From positions 2,480,001-2,544,000 of the forward strand of contig NZ_CP010817.1 of the NCBI RefSeq assembly GCF_000833025.1: a stretch of 64,000 nucleotides of DNA, given 5' to 3'. Position numbers and translations under genes: made by a program. The DNA is from Myroides profundi (GTDB lineage: Bacteria > Bacteroidota > Bacteroidia > Flavobacteriales > Flavobacteriaceae). Of the stretch, positions 10,149 through 18,553 are shown piece after piece. The number at the start of each line of letters is the position of its first letter. The first letter of the stretch is position 1. The notes beneath the pieces are model-generated. The model was given only the letters and a program-made list of their open reading frames with translations. It was not told where the DNA came from and did no database searches.

Positions 10149-10577
10149 ATGGCTGATTCTTTTTCGAAAAAAGAGAAAAATAAAAAGAAAGCACAGAAAA
10201 GACAAGAGAAAGCATTAAAGAGAGAGGATCGTAAAGTAAACAACAACAAGGGTAAAGATCTTGAAGATATGTTGGTTTATGTAGACTACAATGGTAATCT
10301 AACAGACGTTCCGCCAGAAGAGCAAGACATCGAAGCAGCTAAAAGGGAACTTGAAGAGCGCTTAGCGGCAGCTTCTGCTCCAGATACTGAATGCACTGGA
10401 GTAGTGACTTATTTTAGCAGTAAAGGTTTCGGGTTTATAACTGAAGATGATTCAAAAGAAAACATCTTTGTACACAGTAGTCAGTCTAATCAGCCATTAC
10501 AGCAAGGTGATAAAGTTACCTTCAAAAAAGAAAGAACTCCAAGAGGCCTAAGTGCCGTTGAAGTAAATAAAATTTAA
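10149..10577 (+). CDS. Cold-shock-domain protein with a lysine-rich N-terminal extension
   Basis: Residues 1-40 are highly basic (FSKKEKNKKKAQKRQEKALK), likely an RNA-contacting and disordered arm. Residues 41-75 form a linker with YVDYNGNLTDVPPEEQ. Residues 78-142 form a cold-shock domain with the RNP-type motifs KGFGFIT and ENIFVHSS. It probably binds single-stranded RNA together with the helicase encoded just upstream. The extended architecture recurs in Bacteroidota. Function is inferred from the domain and the operon. Confidence 0.88.
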   Translation: MADSFSKKEKNKKKAQKRQEKALKREDRKVNNNKGKDLEDMLVYVDYNGNLTDVPPEEQDIEAAKRELEERLAAASAPDTECTGVVTYFSSKGFGFITEDDSKENIFVHSSQSNQPLQQGDKVTFKKERTPRGLSAVEVNKI

Positions 10578-10589
10578 ATACTTAATATT

Positions 10590-10781
10590 ATGCAAGAAGG
10601 AACAGTAAAATTCTTCAACGAAACTAAAGGTTTCGGTTTCATTACTCCAAACGATGGAGGACAAGACATTTTCGTACACACAACTGGTTTAAACGAGAGA
10701 GTTCGTGAGAACGATGCAGTAGTTTATGAAGTTGAAAAAGGTAAAAAAGGATTAAACGCTGTTAACGTAAGAAGAGCTTAA
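10590..10781 (+). CDS. Cold shock protein, CspA family
   Basis: This is a minimal 63-aa cold-shock domain. The RNA-binding motifs KGFGFITP (residues 13-20) and DIFVHTT (25-31) are intact. It starts 12 nt after the preceding gene and ends the operon before a strong hairpin terminator. It is likely an RNA chaperone. Codons are cleaner than in the preceding gene, suggesting high expression. Confidence 0.93.
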   Translation: MQEGTVKFFNETKGFGFITPNDGGQDIFVHTTGLNERVRENDAVVYEVEKGKKGLNAVNVRRA

Positions 10782-10835
10782 TTCTTTTTTAATAGGTACG
10801 AATATTTTAATGTTCCTACTTATTAGATAAACTAA

Positions 10836-10871
10836 AAAAAGGCTAAACAAAATATTCTGTTTAGCCTTTTT
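10836..10871 (+). terminator. Terminator of the cold-shock operon
   Basis: An inverted repeat with core GGCTAAACA / TGTTTAGCC (10841-10849 with 10858-10866), framed by A-runs and a T-run, follows the csp gene by about 55 nt. Confidence 0.85.
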
Positions 10872-10883
10872 TATTTATACATC

Positions 10884-11020
10884 GCACGGATTACAAATCC
10901 GCGGGAACTGGTATAGGTTGTTGGACATATACGATACGCTTCTACATACTCTGCACGGATTGCAAATCCGCGCAAACTGATGCCGTAGACAAACGTAATT
11001 CCTAATTTTTAATTCTTAAT
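10884..11020. repeat. Composite intergenic repeat with two GGATT inverted repeats
   Basis: Two copies of GCACGGATTNCAAATCCGCG lie at 10884-10904 and 10953-10973, each followed by (G/C)(A/G)AACTG, so they are direct repeats 69 bp apart. An AATTA array (10994-11020) follows, ending 12 nt before the stop of the minus-strand gene at 11033. The layout equals that at 7445-7504 and 45481-45616. Confidence 0.6.
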
Positions 11021-11032
11021 GAAGTAAAGCGT

Positions 11033-12022
11033 CTACGTGTATTCTAAGCAAATAACTGCTTTTTTTAATTCTTTATTATAAAACAGGTATACACTATCTG
11101 CTCCATACTGCTGGAAAAGATATCCCGTAAAACGCCCTATATAAGTAAAGATATTCCCTTCTGCGTCATAAGGTAGATTTGTAAGATTTGTAGAGTCTTC
11201 AAATTGCATTGCTTCTTCAAAGCTAATTTCACATTCCTCTAAACAATCTTTATCTTCTTTACTCTGAAATTGGATATCGTCTAGGATACCTGCTATCTCA
11301 GGATATTGAATGTACTCTAGGTTATCTTCTACTCCTTTTTCTAGACTTTCCATCGTTTCGATTTTAGTCGAGTAGTTGCCTATTGTCATCGGATATATCT
11401 TACCATGCTTGTGATAATACGCTTTAGCAAGCTCATAAGTCTTCGTATTTAGCTTATACGCTCCTATTACACTATCATAATCAGATTCGCTAGCTTCCTT
11501 TTCAAAACGATCTAGAAGATTTTCTACAAGTCCTTGATCTGAGTCTGGTGTTATAAAAAATGTGTGTTTACTCTTTAGCTTATTTCTAAAATCAGGAGAT
11601 GTGGTTAATTCAAATTGTACTAACCAAGTATCTAAATCCTCTACTGTCTGAATATTAACTCTATTGGCTCTGTATTTTACTACCATTTCTTGATTTTGAG
11701 GAATAGTCCCCTCTTGAATCATCTTTTCGTAAACAAAATAATTCCAATCCCCTGTAAAACAGTACTTATCTCCTATCACATCAAAACCTATCATATCTTC
11801 CTTACAATACTCTGAATGATACTCCTTGGTTTCTTGTCCTACACATCCATCGTAAATCTCTTTTACAGATACAAAGTGTAACCATTGATCTTGATCTGGG
11901 TATATACATTTTAAATTAATAGAACAAATCGGTAAAAAATGTTTGCTGTACTGTGACAGATCTCCTTGAAATACTTGATCATACTCGGGAAAATACTTTA
12001 TTAATTGAGGTTCTACTATCAT
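11033..12022 (-). CDS. Unknown soluble protein, weakly YwqG (DUF1963)-like at its C-terminus
   Basis: There is no signal peptide or membrane segment, so it is probably cytoplasmic. The acidic 329-aa protein ends in a segment (DSVYLFYNKELKKAVICLEYT region) that recalls the end of DUF1963/YwqG proteins, but I cannot confirm that family by eye. It follows the sensor kinase gene by 10 nt on the same strand, so the two are likely co-transcribed; a functional link to the kinase is inference. Confidence 0.75.
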   Translation of the reverse strand: MIVEPQLIKYFPEYDQVFQGDLSQYSKHFLPICSINLKCIYPDQDQWLHFVSVKEIYDGCVGQETKEYHSEYCKEDMIGFDVIGDKYCFTGDWNYFVYEKMIQEGTIPQNQEMVVKYRANRVNIQTVEDLDTWLVQFELTTSPDFRNKLKSKHTFFITPDSDQGLVENLLDRFEKEASESDYDSVIGAYKLNTKTYELAKAYYHKHGKIYPMTIGNYSTKIETMESLEKGVEDNLEYIQYPEIAGILDDIQFQSKEDKDCLEECEISFEEAMQFEDSTNLTNLPYDAEGNIFTYIGRFTGYLFQQYGADSVYLFYNKELKKAVICLEYT

Positions 12023-12032
12023 GGTGACCTAT

Positions 12033-14084
12033 TTATGTTTTAGATTGTTTTACTTTAAAAATTACTTCTGTACCTAAGTTTATTTTAGAAAACACATGGA
12101 GTTCTGAGGCTAATGTTAATGCTCTTTCTTTCATATTCTGAATACCTATTCCTCCTCTAGGAACCTTCATATCAAAACCGATTCCATTATCCTTTATTCG
12201 AACAGTTATTCCTTCTTTATCCCCTACAAAGCTTATGGTACAAAGTGAAGCTTTTGAATATTTATTAACATTGTGAATAGCCTCTCTAATAATAAAATAA
12301 GTATGGACTTTCTCCATAGCGGTTAACTCTTCTAAATAGTCAGAATCACTACATTCTAAATTAAATATAGTATCCCATTTATTTTTTTGAAGTGATGCTA
12401 GATCTTCAATCAAACTTATAAATTTAGTTTCGCCAAACAATTCATTATTTATCAACGAGTGTGACAGTCCTCTGGTTGATTTCTCTAAATATTCTAATTC
12501 AGTAATCAAAGTATTCTTTAGACTTTCATTTTCTGTTTGTAACTGTTGAAGATTAAAACGAATTGTAAAAATATTATTAACTATTCCATCGTGAAGATCT
12601 TTAGCAATTCTATTTGTAACTGATTGCTTCACTTCAGTGGCGATTGTACTTTTCTCTAAGATCAATTGATAAATACTTTCATTCGCTTCTTTTTGTTCTG
12701 TTATGAAGTTTAATTCTCTATTTTTATTTCTCAGTCTATAAATAAATACTCCAGCAGAAAGTCCTAAAATAATAATTAGACTAGTCACTACAACCAACAA
12801 AACCGCATTTCTAAGTTCATTATTTTCGGTTACCACCTTCTCTGTTTCATACGCTATTCTAGCGAAACGATTACGAGTTGTATAATCTTGTTCTTCTAAA
12901 GCCTTATTAAGCTCAATAATTTGCTTTACTTGATTTTTGTTCTCGTATTCTTGATGTGATAGCAAAAACTCTAATGCTGTACGCTGAGCAACCTTAATGT
13001 CTCTATCCTTTGAAAGTTGATAAGATTTTTCTGCCCATTCAAAGGCTTTAACACTATCGCGAATAGCAATATACAATCCTGCTGCACTCATAGCCTGCTC
13101 ATTTGCAGCAAAATAATTACTAATTTCTAATGAGCGAGCGTAGGTATCCTCTATCTTGGTTATAAAACTTCTTTCTTTAGCTCCGATTTCCTTGTTGTGT
13201 GTTACCGCAAGCATCAAATCAGATTTAGCCATATTAGCCTCTAAAAAATCTAATATAATTGGAGTTGTTTCTGCCCACTTATAAACCAATCCTGCTGCTG
13301 CATAATCATATGCCTCCTTATAATCTTTTCTAAAATAAGCCAATTCAGAAAGATTATAATACAACATCATTAAAGCTTCTGACAGTTTACGACGATCTAG
13401 TATTTTATTCTTATTAAACTCCTTTTTCATCAAGGCCAATGCTGTAAGCAAATAACTCTTAGCCGATGCAAAATCTTGACGTTCAAGCAAACACAATGCC
13501 ATCATCTGATTCGCTTCAAAAGGTATTGGGTTAAGAGGATATCTCTCTAGAACACGCAAAGCATTAGCTACCTTAACCTCGCTTTCCATAACCAATCCTT
13601 TTTCGAATAGCAATCGAGCCTGATAGAACTCCATTTCACCTATTTTCATCGAATCACCTAATTCTTTATAGACATTCTCTGCTTTGATATAATAGTAATA
13701 AGTACTATCCATAATACCTAAGTCGTGATAGTACATTCCAATGTCATTATAGATATTAGCAAGCATATACTCATCCGATTTGGCTTCTGCAAAACGAATA
13801 GCCTTTCTAGTCAGTTTTAAAAATGAAATAGAATCACGCGTCCATCTAAGCTCACTTAACACACTATCTATGATAATTCTATTATCAGCAGTATTCTTTA
13901 AGCTAAGTGCCCTATCTACTGCTGGTTTAAGCACCTGTGCTAAGCTATCTTTATAATCGTTGTCATACCATACTGCATATAGTTGATCATAATCAGTCTT
14001 ACTCACAATTTTAGACCGATTACAATTCACTAATAACAATGCAAATACAACAAATAGAAAATTAATTTGGCGAAGTTTTTTCAT
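12033..14084 (-). CDS. TPR-containing sensor histidine kinase, NarX/LiaS-like
   Basis: The N-terminus has a lipoprotein-type signal (LLLVNC, cysteine near residue 21). Helical TPR-like repeats follow (about 60-400), then a membrane segment near residues 430-452. The HisKA_3-type phosphoacceptor is in RIAKDLHDGI (histidine 498), and the ATPase domain shows EAIHNVNKYSK (N box), DNGIGFD and GGIGIQNM. This is the usual Bacteroidota layout in which a periplasmic TPR region senses the signal. No response regulator lies beside it, so it is an orphan here. The promoter carries a 10-bp inverted repeat that may be its operator. Confidence 0.9.
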   Translation of the reverse strand: MKKLRQINFLFVVFALLLVNCNRSKIVSKTDYDQLYAVWYDNDYKDSLAQVLKPAVDRALSLKNTADNRIIIDSVLSELRWTRDSISFLKLTRKAIRFAEAKSDEYMLANIYNDIGMYYHDLGIMDSTYYYYIKAENVYKELGDSMKIGEMEFYQARLLFEKGLVMESEVKVANALRVLERYPLNPIPFEANQMMALCLLERQDFASAKSYLLTALALMKKEFNKNKILDRRKLSEALMMLYYNLSELAYFRKDYKEAYDYAAAGLVYKWAETTPIILDFLEANMAKSDLMLAVTHNKEIGAKERSFITKIEDTYARSLEISNYFAANEQAMSAAGLYIAIRDSVKAFEWAEKSYQLSKDRDIKVAQRTALEFLLSHQEYENKNQVKQIIELNKALEEQDYTTRNRFARIAYETEKVVTENNELRNAVLLVVVTSLIIILGLSAGVFIYRLRNKNRELNFITEQKEANESIYQLILEKSTIATEVKQSVTNRIAKDLHDGIVNNIFTIRFNLQQLQTENESLKNTLITELEYLEKSTRGLSHSLINNELFGETKFISLIEDLASLQKNKWDTIFNLECSDSDYLEELTAMEKVHTYFIIREAIHNVNKYSKASLCTISFVGDKEGITVRIKDNGIGFDMKVPRGGIGIQNMKERALTLASELHVFSKINLGTEVIFKVKQSKT

Positions 14085-14106
14085 ATCAGTTTGTATAAAT
14101 ACATCA

Positions 14107-14147
14107 CAAATGTAAACAATGAAATTTGAAATTTTACCATTGTTTAC
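14107..14147 (-). promoter_or_regulatory. Promoter with overlapping inverted repeat upstream of the sensor kinase
   Basis: On the minus strand TACATTTG (14107-14114) matches TAnnTTTG. It overlaps one arm of a perfect 10-bp inverted repeat GTAAACAATG / CATTGTTTAC (14112-14121 and 14138-14147; 16-nt spacer). A dimeric regulator binding both arms would cover the promoter. The role as operator is inference. Confidence 0.5.
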
Positions 14148-14322
14148 GTAATGCGAACTTATTTTTTATAAAATTCACCAATTACAGACATCATATTATA
14201 ACACTAATTATTAGATAGTTGCGATCTAGCACAATCCAAGCCTACCTAACTGAGTAGGTTCTATTTTTAGAAAATGTGATAAACCTGAGGAAACAAGAAT
14301 ATTTACAATGAAGTATATATAT

Positions 14323-14392
14323 AAAAATACTCCCTAATCAGAATTGGAAGCCTGACTAGGGAGCGAGTCATCAAATAACAGATTTTGATAAC
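14323..14392 (-). ncRNA. Candidate small RNA, copy 1 of a tandem pair
   Basis: On the minus strand a promoter (TTG at 14426-14428, 20-nt spacer, TAATATTG at 14398-14405) precedes about 70 nt with two stem-loops. The first is ATCAAA/TTTGAT. The second is a 12-bp terminator hairpin (14331-14364) whose one non-Watson-Crick position is a G-U pair only when the minus strand is transcribed, followed by TATTTTTA. The 75 bp from terminator through -7 box match copy 2 at 74 positions, while the flanks differ. No open frame explains it. A match to a known Rfam family cannot be tested here. Confidence 0.6.
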
Positions 14393-14397
14393 GGTGC

Positions 14398-14428
14398 AAT
14401 ATTACTACCTTTTGAGTAAATATGCAAT
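14398..14428 (-). promoter_or_regulatory. Promoter of small-RNA copy 1
   Basis: TTG, 20 nt, TAATATTG on the minus strand differs from the Bacteroidota consensus by one base in the -7 box. The same -7 box and its surroundings are kept in copy 2. Confidence 0.5.
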
Positions 14429-14543
14429 ATTTTTAATACTATTTTTTATAAAAATTGATATAAAACAGCTAATAAACCAATAGAAAACTCATTAACAGAC
14501 ACTTATATTATAATTTGCAAAAATCAAGATAGGGTATATACCA

Positions 14544-14613
14544 AAAAAATGCTCCCTAATCAGAATTGGAAGCCTGACTAGGGAGCGAGTCATCAAATAA
14601 CAGATTTTGATAA
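14544..14613 (-). ncRNA. Candidate small RNA, copy 2 of a tandem pair
   Basis: This unit lies exactly 221 bp from copy 1. It keeps the -7 box (14619-14626), the ATCAAA/TTTGAT stem and the 12-bp terminator hairpin (14552-14585), followed by CATTTTTTT. The terminator loop GCUUCCAAUU is identical in both copies and could pair with GGAAG-containing targets (speculation). The spacer between the units (about 14429-14540) is not conserved, which argues that the unit itself is under selection or recently copied. Confidence 0.6.
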
Positions 14614-14618
14614 CAGTG

Positions 14619-14647
14619 CAATATTACTACTTTTCCAGTAAATACAA
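14619..14647 (-). promoter_or_regulatory. Promoter of small-RNA copy 2
   Basis: TAATATTG at 14619-14626 has a TTG 18 nt upstream (14645-14647) and another 22 nt upstream (14649-14651). The arrangement matches copy 1 apart from small spacer changes. Confidence 0.45.
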
Positions 14648-14720
14648 GCAATTAAGCGCATTTTTTTTTCAAAAAAACATCACTTATATAAAACACTTAT
14701 AACGAATGTTTTAAAAACAA

Positions 14721-14754
14721 AAAAGAGCTTTAACCCAAAGACTAAAGCTCTTTT
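14721..14754 (-). terminator. Terminator of the 14816-15700 gene
   Basis: The 12-bp stem AAAAGAGCTTTA / TAAAGCTCTTTT (14721-14732 with 14743-14754) is followed on the minus strand by a T-run. It lies about 60 nt after the stop codon and separates that gene from the small-RNA pair. Confidence 0.8.
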
Positions 14755-14815
14755 TTATGTAACAGGATTCCCTTTTCACTATTTATTTAGGCTTAAAACA
14801 TCAAACACATGCTTA

Positions 14816-15700
14816 TTATGATGTAAACCCTAACTGTATTAAGCTATCTTGTTGGACTAATTCTCCACTACTCTTATACACACTAGTAGTATCTGTAGCC
14901 TTGTCTAATACTTCATAGAAGTCAAGTTTACCTTCTTTGTAAAAATAAAAGTATTCATCCTCTTCTCCGATACAAGTCTTATCTGTCAATACACCATCTT
15001 GATAAGTTAAAGAACATCTATACCCTTTATCTATAAAGAACTCTTCTGTTAACACCCCTTTATTATTAAAAAACTGTGTACGCTCATTTAAGATGTCTTT
15101 TATCTTCTGTATATTTCCATTTCGATAATAAACTTTATGAGATTGATTAATATTGTCCTCTATACTCTCTAAAGATTCATCATCATAATAACTATAAAAA
15201 ACAGTGTTATAATCTAATTCTAAATCAAAATGGATGACTTGTTTACTCACTAATTTACCTAACTCAAATCCTTCTACAGTAAAGATTCTATCTTCTAAAG
15301 AAAATCTAGAGGTAACTACATCTTCTTCTTTTACAGAACCTTCGACAGCTACACCTTTTACAAAAGTTAAATCGAAAACACTTCCATTTGCCTTACTTTT
15401 AAGTTCACATTCTCCATCTAGCAAACCAAATTCTCCTACACAGAACTCTCCATGAAAAAAACTATTATCAATAATATACCCTCCTTTATCTAAAACTATT
15501 TGTTCTGTTTGGATTGCTTTTTCGTAATAGTCACAAAGTTCCTGTTGAGTATAGTTTTTACACTCTTCTGAATGAAGTCTTTGGTAGAGATCATAGTTAA
15601 TTAAACGTTGAACTATAATTTCTGCCCCACAGTACACTTCATCTATATCGAAGAAGTATGACTGATCTAAAGTTATATATTTTTGTAAATTTTTATTCAT
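14816..15700 (-). CDS. Unknown protein with MORN-like C-terminal half
   Basis: I do not recognise the family. The 294-aa protein lacks a signal peptide. Its N-terminal part has helical stretches (YTQQELCDYYEKAIQTE). The C-terminal half shows short beta-type units typical of antitoxin-like MORN-variant proteins (YYRNGNIQKIKDI, FNNKGVLTEEFF, YFYKEGKLDFYE, YKSSGELVQ). It forms a single transcription unit with its own terminator. The composition is acidic and rich in Tyr and Phe. Function unknown. Confidence 0.75.
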   Translation of the reverse strand: MNKNLQKYITLDQSYFFDIDEVYCGAEIIVQRLINYDLYQRLHSEECKNYTQQELCDYYEKAIQTEQIVLDKGGYIIDNSFFHGEFCVGEFGLLDGECELKSKANGSVFDLTFVKGVAVEGSVKEEDVVTSRFSLEDRIFTVEGFELGKLVSKQVIHFDLELDYNTVFYSYYDDESLESIEDNINQSHKVYYRNGNIQKIKDILNERTQFFNNKGVLTEEFFIDKGYRCSLTYQDGVLTDKTCIGEEDEYFYFYKEGKLDFYEVLDKATDTTSVYKSSGELVQQDSLIQLGFTS

Positions 15701-16007
15701 ATTGATAATAAAACAATAAAATTAACAAATTGTTTTATGTCGTCTTTTTTTTGATTTACTCACCCTTACTACCATATTCTCTATCTATTCACAGGTAAAA
15801 AGACAGAACAAAGACGACTAATATATTAACAAAACTAAAACATTTTATTCAATAAATAACATTTAAACATGATAATTATCAAAAAATACGATTATTTTTT
15901 TTACCTACTCTACTTATTTTAATTCTACTCGAATATTTATTTCTATCTTTTAACAGAGTCTATCCTATTTTTTATAGATTATATCCCCTTTATTTAACCT
16001 AATTTCA
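15701..16007. other. Intergenic region without recognised content
   Basis: AT-rich spacer upstream of the 14816-15700 gene. The only structure I see is a small inverted repeat AAAACAAT / ATTGTTTT (about 15711-15737) near its start codon. No promoter match convinces. Confidence 0.5.
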
Positions 16008-16325
16008 CTAGTTCTTTTTACCTCCATTTACTTTCTTATCTAATCTATTCCACATAGCAAAAAGAAGAACTACTAAAATAGCATAACTCGTTAACCAATA
16101 AAGAACAGGAGACTGAAGAAAGAAATAAAACAATACTGCGATTAAAAATACTAAAGGATATAACATCACAAATACACAGAATGTTTTAGAAACAATACTA
16201 TTCCAATAATACATCCCTTTTAGTTCTTTTGGCCTTGGCGAGGCCAAAGACATCAAAGAGGGAACAAACATCACTAAACTCCCTAAAAACACAAGGCTAA
16301 CTATAACCCACAATACAATTTCCAT
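16008..16325 (-). CDS. Small three-helix membrane protein, paralogue of the 34802 gene
   Basis: The protein is mostly hydrophobic with three predicted membrane helices, starting EIVLWVIVSLVFLGSLVMF. The segment MFVPSLMSLASP near its first loop is matched by MFIPSIMSIASP in the paralogue at 34802-35107, and both continue with Y(Y)W...S, YPL.FLIAVL and a C-terminal W.(K/R)LD. The longer frame to 16349 would need a TTG start; the ATG at 16325 aligns with the paralogue start and is preferred. Function unknown. Confidence 0.78.
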   Translation of the reverse strand: MEIVLWVIVSLVFLGSLVMFVPSLMSLASPRPKELKGMYYWNSIVSKTFCVFVMLYPLVFLIAVLFYFFLQSPVLYWLTSYAILVVLLFAMWNRLDKKVNGGKKN

Positions 16326-16436
16326 ACAAACAGTCCTTTTATGACACAAACTTACAAGAACAAGATGGATGATACCAATTCTCTAAGGTAAATTATTTAG
16401 TTATTTCTATTACAAGGGGATTCTACTAAAATAAAA

Positions 16437-16492
16437 AAGCTCCCTTTTCAGGGAGCTTCTTAGGCTAATACTGTTGTTTTAGATTCAACAGT
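16437..16492 (-). terminator. 3' UTR with hairpin and terminator after the surface operon
   Basis: On the minus strand a stem ACTGTTG / CAACAGT (16470-16476 with 16486-16492) is followed by a terminator hairpin AAGCTCCC / GGGAGCTT (16437-16444 with 16451-16458) and a T-run. It closes the operon ending with the OmpA-family gene about 75-130 nt downstream of its stop codon. Confidence 0.75.
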
Positions 16493-16565
16493 GGGGATCG
16501 GTCGAAAAAAAAATTGATTTGTTGAACATTATTATTAATAATAGTTATCACAGACAAGAGCTTAC

Positions 16566-18524
16566 TTAAAGCTCTATAACGATAAACTCACTACGTCTAT
16601 TTAACTGATGTTCCTCTACGCTACATGGTACTCCATTACTACATTTATTCTGTAGCTGTGTCTCCCCATATCCTTCTCCTGTAATTCTACTTCTCTCAAT
16701 GCCTTGATTCACCATCCACTCTACTGTAGACTTCGCTCTGCGATCTGATAACTTAAGATTGTAGTCATCATTTCCTCTACTGTCAGTATGTGAGCGAACA
16801 TCTATCTTCATCGTTGGGTATTCTTTTAATACCTCTACTACTTTGATTAGTTCTGCTGCTGCATCTGGGCGAATATTAGATTTGTCAAAGTCGAAGTAAA
16901 TAGGATTTAGCTTAAGTTTCTTAAATAAGTCATCGTTCACTGTCACTGGTTCTAAAGTCTTCTCTAGTCCGATATCTACTCGTTTTACTCCTTGTTGGCG
17001 TTCTACGATAAATACAACTTCCACTGTATTATACTCTTCTTTCTCAGCTTTAATACGGTATTTCCCTCCACAATCTAATAAATTAGACAGATAATATCCT
17101 TTTGCATCTGTGATAATTGTATCCGTCTGCTGATAAAGAGCATCTGATAGAATCACTCTAGCATTAACTAATGGCTCTTTAGTCACCTTGTCATACACTA
17201 TCCCTTCTAAAGCTTGCTTACAAGGTTTTTCTTTAAAGAAATAGATATCATCTCCTCCACTAGCCCCTGGCCTATTAGAACTTACAAAGCCCTTGTGAGA
17301 CTTACTATCGATATACAAACCAAAATCGTCAAATGGACTGTTAATAGGCGTTCCCATATTAGCAACCTGACCAATGCTTCCATCTACATTAATCTTAGCT
17401 ACAAACATATCCAATCCTCCTAATCCAGGATGGCCATCTGATGCAAAAAACAAGAAGTAGTCCTCTGATATAAATGGAAAGGTTTCTCTACCTGCTGTAT
17501 TTACTTTAGCACCGATATTCTCTGCATTGCCATATTCACCCGTAGGATAAATAGCTACTCTAAAGATATCTGATTGCCCCAATGTTCCTTTTCTGTCTGA
17601 AGAAAAATAAAGCCACTTACCATCCGGTGTCAAACTAGGATGGGCTGTATTGAAATAATCCGAGTTAAACGGAAGCTCCAATACTTGTCCCCACAAGCCA
17701 TCCTCACCTTTAGTGGCTTTATATATTTTTAATAAAGATGATTTGTCCTTATTGTTTCTTCTCTTTCCCTTTTCACTAGAGTTATTTCTAGTAAAGTACA
17801 TCGTATTACCATCCTTTGTAAAGACAGCTGTTGCATCATTTACTCTAGAACTTATCTCTTTAGCGAATTGCTTAGGTTCTGAGAAAGTCCCATCAACGTT
17901 AATCGTACTACTGTACAAGGCTGTAAAACTCTCATTAGTCCACTCATGGATAGCCTTATCTACTTCTTGATTACGAGCTGATGTAAAAATTAATTCATTG
18001 CCTAATATAGTAGCTCCATAATCCGAGAATTCTGTATTAATACTCAAAGCTTTAAGATCATATACATCCTTCTTATCCTCTATCTTTTGCAAATAGTCTT
18101 TATTCTCTTGAAAAAGTTGTGCTCGAGAATCATTAGCTTCCAATCTGGAAAACTCTTCCATCTTTTGCTTAGACTTGTCATAACTCTCAACAGATTTAAG
18201 CGTCTGTGCATAACGATAGTAATATTCTGATGGAATTGGCTCTTTTCCTTTATCGTCATACTCTCCATCGAATAGTGTTTCATACCACTTATTAGCCTCA
18301 GGTAACTTTCCATTAAAATAATATGCATCCGCTAGCTTCTTTAGCATATCTGCGTTAGTATACCCCTTGTTTGCAATGCGCTCGTAGATCTTGATTGCAT
18401 CTACATAAGCCTGAGTTTGATATTCTTTATTTGCTTTCTTTTCTGCTACTTTCTGTCCATAAGTACTAATACCTACGAAAAGCAACATTGTCAATAAGCT
18501 TATTTTCAGTAGCTTTTTTTTCAT
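16566..18524 (-). CDS. OmpA-family outer-membrane protein with TPR and PD40 repeats (PorE-like)
   Basis: The layout is a signal peptide (1-23), TPR-like helices (about 25-150), WD40-like PD40 beta-propeller repeats (about 160-420: GKWLYFSSDRKG, DYFLFFASDGHPG, GFVSSNRPGASGGDDIYFF), a carboxypeptidase-regulatory-like domain (about 435-520), and a C-terminal OmpA peptidoglycan-binding domain with YFDFDKSNIRPDAA and DVRSHTDSRGNDDYN. This equals the PorE-type architecture that anchors type IX components to peptidoglycan. It is the last gene after PorP/SprF (29-nt gap), which supports a role at the cell surface. Confidence 0.9.
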   Translation of the reverse strand: MKKKLLKISLLTMLLFVGISTYGQKVAEKKANKEYQTQAYVDAIKIYERIANKGYTNADMLKKLADAYYFNGKLPEANKWYETLFDGEYDDKGKEPIPSEYYYRYAQTLKSVESYDKSKQKMEEFSRLEANDSRAQLFQENKDYLQKIEDKKDVYDLKALSINTEFSDYGATILGNELIFTSARNQEVDKAIHEWTNESFTALYSSTINVDGTFSEPKQFAKEISSRVNDATAVFTKDGNTMYFTRNNSSEKGKRRNNKDKSSLLKIYKATKGEDGLWGQVLELPFNSDYFNTAHPSLTPDGKWLYFSSDRKGTLGQSDIFRVAIYPTGEYGNAENIGAKVNTAGRETFPFISEDYFLFFASDGHPGLGGLDMFVAKINVDGSIGQVANMGTPINSPFDDFGLYIDSKSHKGFVSSNRPGASGGDDIYFFKEKPCKQALEGIVYDKVTKEPLVNARVILSDALYQQTDTIITDAKGYYLSNLLDCGGKYRIKAEKEEYNTVEVVFIVERQQGVKRVDIGLEKTLEPVTVNDDLFKKLKLNPIYFDFDKSNIRPDAAAELIKVVEVLKEYPTMKIDVRSHTDSRGNDDYNLKLSDRRAKSTVEWMVNQGIERSRITGEGYGETQLQNKCSNGVPCSVEEHQLNRRSEFIVIEL

Positions 18525-18553
18525 AGTTTCTCTTTCTTTATAGCTAGTTTTCC

